NCBI GenBank assembly: GCA_964531505.1
Contig: CAZHDT010000023.1
Location: 1 to 9,111, forward strand
DNA length: 9,111 bases
DNA from: UBA6264 sp964531505
GTDB lineage: Bacteria; Patescibacteriota; Patescibacteriia; UBA2591; UBA6264
Reading direction: 5' to 3'
The position numbers and the translations under genes are program-made. This document shows, in pieces, positions 5,511-9,111 of this stretch. Position 1 is the stretch's first letter, and the number at the start of each line of letters is the position of its first letter. The notes below the pieces were generated by a model. That model had not been told where the DNA came from. It did no database searches and was given only the letters and a program-made list of their open reading frames with translations.

Positions 5511-6123
5511 AAATTATTTAAATTTTTTTATGGAAAAACCACCAATACAATTCAAATCGCACGAAAAACCCGACGAGCAATTTGAAGCAGATATTAAAAA
5601 AACTATTGAAGAGCTTTCCAATCTGAAAGAAGGGGGATGTCTTTTTCGTGGACAGCCTTTAGTCTACCAATTATATTCTGGCGCCGAGGGGGATGAAATT
5701 AACGAAGAAAATCCTGCAGAAGGAACCATGCATCCAATTTTTGACCCAATGGCACGTTATGAAGGAATTTACGAGGCATATTTTGTCGGTGTATGGAGAG
5801 GTATCCCCGAAAAATATAAACCTATTCTTGTCGCGCATGAATTAAAAGAGCATGATTCCGGATCCCATGAAGAAGCAGTCGAGTATGAAATGGAAATTGC
5901 TCGTCGGGTTTTAAATGAACAAGAACTGGAAGAATACAAAAAATGGAGGGAACGATACAATAAAAAAATTTAAATAACATCACATAACAGCGTGTATACG
6001 GTTCAGAAATTTTTCATTTTGATTTAATAAGGAGTAAAAAATTTCTTCAACCCATATTTTTGCCCTTTTCTTTTATTGGAATATAATAAAGAAGCGGGCA
6101 AAAACATCGCATACACGCAAACG
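5504..6123 (+). mobile_element. Integron-like gene cassette 2 (unknown 147-aa protein)
   Basis: Bounded by G5503^TTATGTG and G6123^TTAAATG. The gene is enclosed by a 29-bp inverted repeat with 27 matches (5503-5531 and 5960-5988), which includes GTTATGTG/CACATAAC at the outer ends and extends into the start codon on one side and over the stop codon on the other. Complementarity of a cassette's first bases with the R'' of its own attC is a defining property of integron cassettes; here it is unusually long. Confidence 0.65.
5530..5973 (+). CDS. Hypothetical protein, cassette gene, conserved HE/EH residues
   Basis: I do not recognise a named family. The 147-aa product has no signal peptide or membrane segment and is acidic. 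Its C-terminal third looks helical and contains VAHELKEH (101-108), then GSHEEAVEYEMEIARR (111-126), a cluster of His and Glu residues (H103, E104, E107, H108, H113, E114, E118, E120). HELKEH is not the zinc-protease HExxH pattern because the spacing is one residue longer, but metal binding is possible. The N-terminal half has GGCLFRGQPLVYQLYSG. ATG 5530 lies 27 nt into the cassette, within the terminal inverted repeat, with no ribosome binding site. Codon and base use resemble its neighbours. Small proteins of unknown function are common cargo in integron cassettes. Confidence 0.75.
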   Translation: MEKPPIQFKSHEKPDEQFEADIKKTIEELSNLKEGGCLFRGQPLVYQLYSGAEGDEINEENPAEGTMHPIFDPMARYEGIYEAYFVGVWRGIPEKYKPILVAHELKEHDSGSHEEAVEYEMEIARRVLNEQELEEYKKWRERYNKKI

Positions 6124-6130
6124 TTAAATG
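5981..6130 (+). repeat. attC-like site behind cassette 2
   Basis: R'' CACATAAC (5981-5988), one A, L'' GCGTGTATACG (5990-6000), interior, L' CGCATACACGC (6108-6118, complementary to L'' at 10 of 11 positions), AAAC, R' GTTAAATG (6123-6130; GTTAAAT fits the integron consensus GTTRRRY exactly). Interior hairpins: AGAAATTTTT with AAAAATTTCT (near 6005-6044), and a TGCCC..TTCTTTTATT stem closing on GGGCA at 6061-6101. Spacing of every element matches the site behind cassette 1, while arm sequences differ: structure is conserved, not sequence, as expected for attC. At about 150 nt it is at or slightly above the long end of known attC sites. Confidence 0.65.
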
Positions 6131-6866
6131 AAATTCCAAATATGCGCTTCCAAAGTTTTATATACATCAGTTAAATTTATATGACTATGACAAAATTGCT
6201 TTTAACATCTACGGGGCTTGCAAACCAAAATATCACGAATCAGTTTTTGCAAATAATTGATAAGCCAGTTTCTCAAATCAAAATTATTTTTGTTCCTACC
6301 GCATCAAGAACTGATGAAGAATTAAAATATGTTGATGAATCTAAAAAAGAGCTTCTTGATTTAGGTATTCTTGAAAATAACATCAAAACTCTGAATTTAG
6401 ATAAACTTGTTTCATTTGATGAAGTTGAAGATTTTGATGTTATTTATATTTGCGGTGGAAACACTTTTTATTTATTGAAAAAAGTTAGAGAAACTGGCTT
6501 TGATAAAGTTATTATTGAATTTGCAAAAACTGATAAACTTTACTTTGGTGTAAGTGCTGGAAGTATTTTGGTTTGCCCAAATATTAATATTGCAAGCCCC
6601 TTTGACGAGAATGATGTTAATTTAACTGATTTAACTGGATTAAATTTAACTGATGTTATTGTTTCCCCTCATTATAAAGATGAAGAAAAGACAATCATTG
6701 ATGATTTTAAGAAAAAGTCACAATATGAAGTTGTACCTTTAACTGACGAACAAGCATTATTAGTTGTTGACGGGGAAACAAAAATAGTGGAATAGCGCGC
6801 ACATTTGGAACTCAAAGGGACGCTGCGCTTTCGTCGTTATCGCTCCCTACCCTCGTATAACGAGGG
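6124..6866 (+). mobile_element. Integron-like gene cassette 3 (S51-type peptidase)
   Basis: Starts after G6123 with TTAAATGAAATTCC. An inverted repeat close to the gene, TTCCAAATATGCGC (6134-6147) against GCGCACATTTGGAA (6797-6810), matches at 13 of 14 positions. The expected R'' CATTTAAC is seen only in degenerate form, CGTATAAC (6854-6861, 6 of 8), and the right end is taken at GTTATGC (6866-6872). The right boundary is therefore less secure than those of cassettes 1 and 2. Confidence 0.5.
6181..6795 (+). CDS. Peptidase S51-family protein (dipeptidase E / cyanophycinase type)
   Basis: S51 serine peptidases have a glutamine-amidotransferase-like fold; known members cleave Asp-X dipeptides or cyanophycin. 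Visible here: the IYICGGNTFYLL strand-turn at about 88-99, the nucleophile elbow GVSAGS at 123-128 with Ser125, and VSPHY at 161-165 with a candidate catalytic His164. Length 204 aa is close to the usual 210-230 aa. No signal peptide, so it is probably cytosolic. Two adjacent ATGs exist (6181 and 6187); I keep the first, 57 nt inside the cassette, but no ribosome binding site decides between them. It is the gene of cassette 3. The substrate is unknown; neighbours give no pathway clue, as expected for a mobile cassette. Confidence 0.85.
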   Translation: MTMTKLLLTSTGLANQNITNQFLQIIDKPVSQIKIIFVPTASRTDEELKYVDESKKELLDLGILENNIKTLNLDKLVSFDEVEDFDVIYICGGNTFYLLKKVRETGFDKVIIEFAKTDKLYFGVSAGSILVCPNINIASPFDENDVNLTDLTGLNLTDVIVSPHYKDEEKTIIDDFKKKSQYEVVPLTDEQALLVVDGETKIVE

Positions 6867-6872
6867 TTATGC
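6796..6872 (+). repeat. Short or degenerate attC-like block behind cassette 3
   Basis: It opens with GAACTCAAAGGGACG (6808-6822), part of a 25-nt element matching 22 of 25 bases behind cassette 1. It continues with AGGGA...TCCCT (6816-6820 with 6844-6848), then ACCCTC (6849-6854, also present before R'' of cassette 1), R''-like CGTATAAC, and GTTATGC (6866-6872). CCCTCGT-ATA-ACGAGGG (6850-6866) forms a perfect 7-bp hairpin. The long L''/L' arms of the first two sites are missing, so this may be a deleted or fused site at the array end. Confidence 0.45.
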
Positions 6873-6920
6873 TCAATTATAAGAATCGAATTTATATATT
6901 TGGTAATTTTTTAATTTTTT

Positions 6921-7064
6921 ATGTTGAAAGCAATTATTTTTGATATGGACGGTGTGCTTATAGATTCAATTGGTCCTATTTGGGAATCTTTTAGTAGGGT
7001 TCTGAAAGATGATGGTGTGTATTTTTCTGAATTAACTATTAAGAAAATCAAAAAATTATTCTAA
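6921..7064 (+). pseudogene. HAD-superfamily hydrolase, truncated N-terminal stub
   Basis: A 47-aa reading frame starting at ATG 6921 opens with MLKAIIFDMDGVLIDS, the classic HAD motif I (DxDG with nucleophile Asp8 and Asp10) of beta-phosphoglucomutase/Gph-type phosphatases. After about 35 residues it drifts into a lysine-rich tail and stops at TAA 7062-7064. Complete members are about 200-230 aa; motifs II-IV are absent in all frames that follow, so it cannot be an active phosphatase. The sequence behind the stop belongs to a different, also broken gene, so a deletion or recombination joined the two near 7045-7070. It begins 48 nt past the last attC-like site and may be the remains of a fourth cassette. 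Confidence 0.7.
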
Positions 7065-7068
7065 TTAA

Positions 7069-7390
7069 ATGGTTGATAAGGGTAGATTTAATGTTTGAAT
7101 CAAATGAAGGCACTTGTTATCTTTTTGACATAAAGACAGCAAAACCAAATGCGGAAATAAATACATTTATAGCTATTCCATATAACCCGTACGAACCAGA
7201 ACCATATACTCGCTGGACGATGTGAGGAATGCTTAATTTAGAAAATGAGCTTAAAGTTGCTGATGAATTTTGGGATTTTCTTGGAGGTAACAATACTTAT
7301 AAGGATTTACTTGATTGTTTTGAGAGAGTAGGTATTGAATTAAGAGATGAAATTGATGAATATTTTACAAAATACAACAAAAACAGATAA
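7069..7390 (+). pseudogene. TdeIII-like type II restriction endonuclease remnant
   Basis: Homology to the C-terminal part of TdeIII-family restriction enzymes is recognised by eye: VDLMFES, then FDIKTAKPN, then PYNPYEPEPYTRWTM, then GMLNLENELKVADEFWDFLGG, then YKDLLDCFERVGIELRDEID. The D...DIK arrangement is compatible with a PD-(D/E)xK catalytic core. Three defects: the N-terminal part is missing; MVDKG (from ATG 7069) connects to the main frame only across a frameshift at GGG 7080-7082; and TGA at 7223-7225 interrupts the frame between RWTM and GMLNLE. The frame then stays open to TAA at 7388. No partner methyltransferase is seen in the window. The gene is not functional as drawn; family assignment is from memory and moderate. 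Confidence 0.6.
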
Positions 7391-7457
7391 AATTAATAGT
7401 CACGAAAAAGATATTGATAAGGTAAAAAAATTTTTTAAAATGGCTAAAAGTTTTTAA
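7347..7457 (+). CDS. Small ORF of 36 aa, possibly another remnant
   Basis: The frame ATG 7347 to TAA 7455-7457 overlaps the end of the restriction-enzyme remnant in another frame and ends one base before maf. Its second half (SHEKDIDKVKKFFKMAKSF) looks more protein-like than chance sequence and could be the C-terminus of a lost gene fused by deletion. The start is arbitrary and no family is recognised. It may be non-coding. Confidence 0.25.
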   Translation: MKLMNILQNTTKTDKINSHEKDIDKVKKFFKMAKSF

Positions 7458-7458
7458 T

Positions 7459-8046
7459 ATGACTAAAATAATTTTAGCAACAACATCTCCATCTAGAAAA
7501 GAGGCCTTCAAATCCTTAGGCGTCGATTTTATTTTAGAAGGGAGTAACGTAGATGAATCAAAAATAAATCGCGATAAACCAGAAGAATTAGTCAAAGAAT
7601 TATCAAAATTAAAAGCAGAAGCGGTTGCTCAAAATTATAAAGATGCGATTGTAATAGGAATGGATTCTGTTGGATATTATGGTAATAAAATTCTTGAAAA
7701 ACCGAAATCAAAGGAAGAGGCGTTTCAAAGATTAACCATTTTGTCTGGCAATAATCATCAATTTTATACAGGGGTTCATATTATAAATACTATTAACAGA
7801 GAAACGGTTTCAAGAGTAGTGAAAACAGAAGTTTTCCTACGAGATTTATTAGAGAAAGAAATTGAATTTTATTTAGATCAAGATAAATTTTTTAATACTT
7901 ATGCCTTGGGATATGATCCGCTGGGAAATTATAGTTCAACGTTTGTAAAGCGAATCGAGGGGAGTTATAATAATTTTATAAAAGGAATTCCGCTTGAAGT
8001 AATAGGGGAAATGATGAATATTTTAGGAAAAAATTTATTAAATTAA
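7459..8046 (+). CDS. maf: Maf/YhdE-family nucleotide pyrophosphatase
   Basis: Maf proteins hydrolyse (d)NTPs, including modified bases, to monophosphates and pyrophosphate, and are linked to nucleotide-pool cleaning and division control. Motifs: the N-terminal LATTSPSRKEAF (6-17; usual LAS.SPRR..LL), the core acid in VIGMDSVGYYGNKILEKPKSKEEA (about 65-88; usual GADT.V...G.ILGKP), LSGNNHQFYTGV (about 96-107), and IEGSYNNFIKGIPLEVI (about 171-187). Length 195 aa is typical. The conserved GADT is changed to GMDS and the EWxGKAG..Y region to TYALGYD, so substrate preference may differ from E. coli Maf. ATG 7459 follows decayed sequence, with no ribosome binding site. It starts a run of three nucleotide-handling genes. 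Confidence 0.88.
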   Translation: MTKIILATTSPSRKEAFKSLGVDFILEGSNVDESKINRDKPEELVKELSKLKAEAVAQNYKDAIVIGMDSVGYYGNKILEKPKSKEEAFQRLTILSGNNHQFYTGVHIINTINRETVSRVVKTEVFLRDLLEKEIEFYLDQDKFFNTYALGYDPLGNYSSTFVKRIEGSYNNFIKGIPLEVIGEMMNILGKNLLN

Positions 8047-8111
8047 AAATATTTTTATTCTCTTAATGAAAAATTTTTTAAATTCGCATATTATAAATTA
8101 ATAAATTGATT

Positions 8112-8579
8112 ATGCCTAAAATTTGCGATCATAAAAGCGTAGGAATGTTAGTGTGGAGGGATAATAAGATTTTGCTTATAGAACGGAAAAAGCCGCCATT
8201 TGGATTCGCGCCCCCAGCCGGACATATTGACGGAGATGATTTTTTTGAGGAATCAGCAAAAAGAGAATTAGAGGAAGAGGTTGGATTAAAAACAAAAGAT
8301 TTTAAACTTTTGATTGAGGGTCGAAAAAATAATCCTTGTCGTCGCGAAAACGGGACTTGGCACTATTGGAAAATTTTTGAAATTGAGGCGACTGGCGATA
8401 TTAAGAGAAGTGAAGATGAGACAAAACAAGCGGGTTTTTATTCAAAGTCGGATTTACTTTTACTTAGTATTAAAACAGAAAAATATCTCAGTGGAGATAT
8501 TCAACAAGGCGACTGGGAAAATTCTCCAGGAATAGAACCAGTTTGGTATGAATGGTTTAAAAAATTAAATATAATTTAA
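8112..8579 (+). CDS. Nudix hydrolase
   Basis: Nudix enzymes cleave nucleoside diphosphate-linked compounds such as oxidised dNTPs. The Nudix box spans residues 37-59: G37, then D43 where the consensus has E, then KRELEEEVGL (50-59) with R51, E52, E55 and E56 in place. The E-to-D change at box position 7 is conservative. The C-terminal part is rich in aromatic residues (WYEWF at the end). Length is 155 aa from ATG 8112. A TTG at 8106 would add two residues (M-I) but ATG is preferred; neither has a ribosome binding site. It lies 65 nt behind maf and 2 nt ahead of the next gene, with which it is probably co-transcribed. The substrate cannot be told. Confidence 0.9.
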   Translation: MPKICDHKSVGMLVWRDNKILLIERKKPPFGFAPPAGHIDGDDFFEESAKRELEEEVGLKTKDFKLLIEGRKNNPCRRENGTWHYWKIFEIEATGDIKRSEDETKQAGFYSKSDLLLLSIKTEKYLSGDIQQGDWENSPGIEPVWYEWFKKLNII

Positions 8580-8581
8580 CC

Positions 8582-9025
8582 ATGAAAATCACAATTTGCG
8601 GAAGCATTGCATTTATCGATGAAATGCAAATATTAAAAAATAAATTAGAGAATCTAGGACATGAGGTTGAAATACCTCCTTTAGAAATTATCGACGGAAG
8701 TGGAGAAAAAATGTCGGTTAAAGAGTTTTACAGTATAAGAAAAAAAAGCGATGAAACGATAAAATGGATTTGGGACAGAAAAGAACAGGCAATAAAGGAC
8801 CATTTTAAAAAAGTAAAATGGGCAGATGCAATTTTGGTTTTAAATAATGACAAAAATGGCATCCTTAATTATATTGGCGGCAATACTTTTTTAGAAATAG
8901 GAATAGCGTTTTATTGTAACAAAAAGATTTTTCTTTTTCACCCCATTCCAGAAATATCTTATAAAGAAGAAATTTTGGGAATGTCGCCGATGGTAATTAA
9001 TGAAGATTTATCTTTGATCGTTTAG
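8582..9025 (+). CDS. Nucleoside 2-deoxyribosyltransferase-like protein
   Basis: The 147-aa protein begins MKITICGSIAF, a nucleotide-binding strand-turn, followed by a helix (DEMQILKNKLENLGHEVEIP). A charged middle section leads to WADAILVLNND (about 80-90), then NYIGGNTFLEIGIAFYCNKKIFLF (about 96-119). That order (start GS..F, later ADA.LVLN, then GG.T..E.G.A) is the plan of nucleoside 2-deoxyribosyltransferase-like proteins, in which the Glu of the last block is the nucleophile. Activity is not certain: relatives include nucleotide N-hydrolases and uncharacterised proteins. It follows the Nudix gene by 2 nt, with no ribosome binding site. Together with Maf it suggests a small nucleotide-pool sanitation or salvage cluster. 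Confidence 0.7.
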   Translation: MKITICGSIAFIDEMQILKNKLENLGHEVEIPPLEIIDGSGEKMSVKEFYSIRKKSDETIKWIWDRKEQAIKDHFKKVKWADAILVLNNDKNGILNYIGGNTFLEIGIAFYCNKKIFLFHPIPEISYKEEILGMSPMVINEDLSLIV

Positions 9026-9047
9026 TTGGTAATATTTTATTTTATTG

Positions 9048-9111
9048 GGGCACTTGGCGCAGTGGTAGCGCGTCTGGTTTACATCCAGCAGGTCGGGGGT
9101 TCGAATCCCTC
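9048..9111 (+). tRNA. tRNA-Val(UAC), 5' part (cut by window edge)
   Basis: D-stem GCGC (9057-9060) pairs with GCGC (9068-9071). The anticodon stem CTGG/CCAG closes loop TTTACAT with anticodon TAC (9080-9082), reading GUA and GUG. The T-arm starts with GGGGG-TTCGAAT-CCCTC at the edge. The acceptor 5' strand would be GGGCACT from 9048; its partner lies beyond the window, so the start is placed from D-arm spacing. Pair 27-43 (T-C) is a mismatch. It is the second Val isoacceptor in the window, after GAC at 559. Confidence 0.88.

Noticed and set aside
5300..6180. CRISPR array or tandem repeats
   Set aside because: The repeats are inverted and flank genes; there are no regularly spaced identical direct repeats with spacers.
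6850..6866. CCCTCGT-ATA-ACGAGGG hairpin as a simple terminator for the S51 peptidase gene
   Set aside because: No T-run follows (next bases TTATGCTC), and it overlaps the shared ACCCTC and R''/R'-like sequences, so an attC-related role is preferred.
7223..7225. In-frame TGA as a sense codon (code 25, UGA = Gly, used by some CPR lineages)
   Set aside because: No intact gene in the window contains an internal TGA, glycine is written with GGN throughout, and cca appears to stop at TGA just before the next gene. The same remnant also has a frameshift, so decay is the simpler reading.

Overview
The window reads as part of a small, A+T-rich bacterial chromosome, most likely from the Candidate Phyla Radiation (Patescibacteria). 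The 16S rRNA tail departs from the usual bacterial sequence (U at E. coli-equivalent positions 1396 and 1400, and a 3' end CACCTCATTT instead of CACCTCCTTT). None of the protein starts I can call has a Shine-Dalgarno sequence. Genes are tightly packed and all lie on the + strand. The lineage call is inference; the 16S fragment is only about 143 nt long.

Region 1 (1-330): the 3' end of a 16S rRNA gene, a structured trailer with three hairpins, and an intrinsic terminator. No 23S or 5S gene follows, so the 16S gene appears unlinked from the rest of the rRNA operon on this side.

Region 2 (about 329-4321): one compact operon that starts at a good sigma70-type promoter and ends at a strong terminator. 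Its order is tRNA-Ile(GAU), tRNA-Val(GAC), CCA-adding enzyme, RluA/RluD-family pseudouridine synthase, guanylate kinase, ribosomal protein L19 with an acidic N-terminal extension, tRNA-Leu(GAG), tRNA-Ala(GGC). Gaps are 1-52 nt. The tRNAs bracket the mRNA, so tRNA processing should also trim both ends of the message.

Region 3 (about 4322-6872): the most unusual part. Three unrelated single-gene units lie head to tail: an SDR oxidoreductase, an unknown 147-aa protein and an S51-type peptidase. Non-coding blocks of about 125-210 nt separate them. The blocks behave like integron attC recombination sites: each of the first two ends in an L' arm followed by AAAC and G^TTA..TG; each has a complementary L'' arm preceded by ..AACA; and the 5' end of each cassette is complementary to the R''-like sequence behind its own gene (GTTGTCC/GGACAAC and GTTATGTG/CACATAAC). 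Upstream lie paired palindromes and a possible promoter, a plausible attI-like entry point. I interpret this as an integron-type gene-cassette array in a likely CPR genome. No integrase gene is in the window.

Region 4 (about 6873-7457): decayed sequence. A 47-aa N-terminal stub of a HAD hydrolase runs into the frameshifted, stop-interrupted C-terminal part of a TdeIII-like type II restriction endonuclease.

Region 5 (7459-9111): three small nucleotide-handling genes (Maf-type nucleotide pyrophosphatase, Nudix hydrolase, nucleoside 2-deoxyribosyltransferase-like protein), then the 5' part of tRNA-Val(UAC), cut by the window edge.
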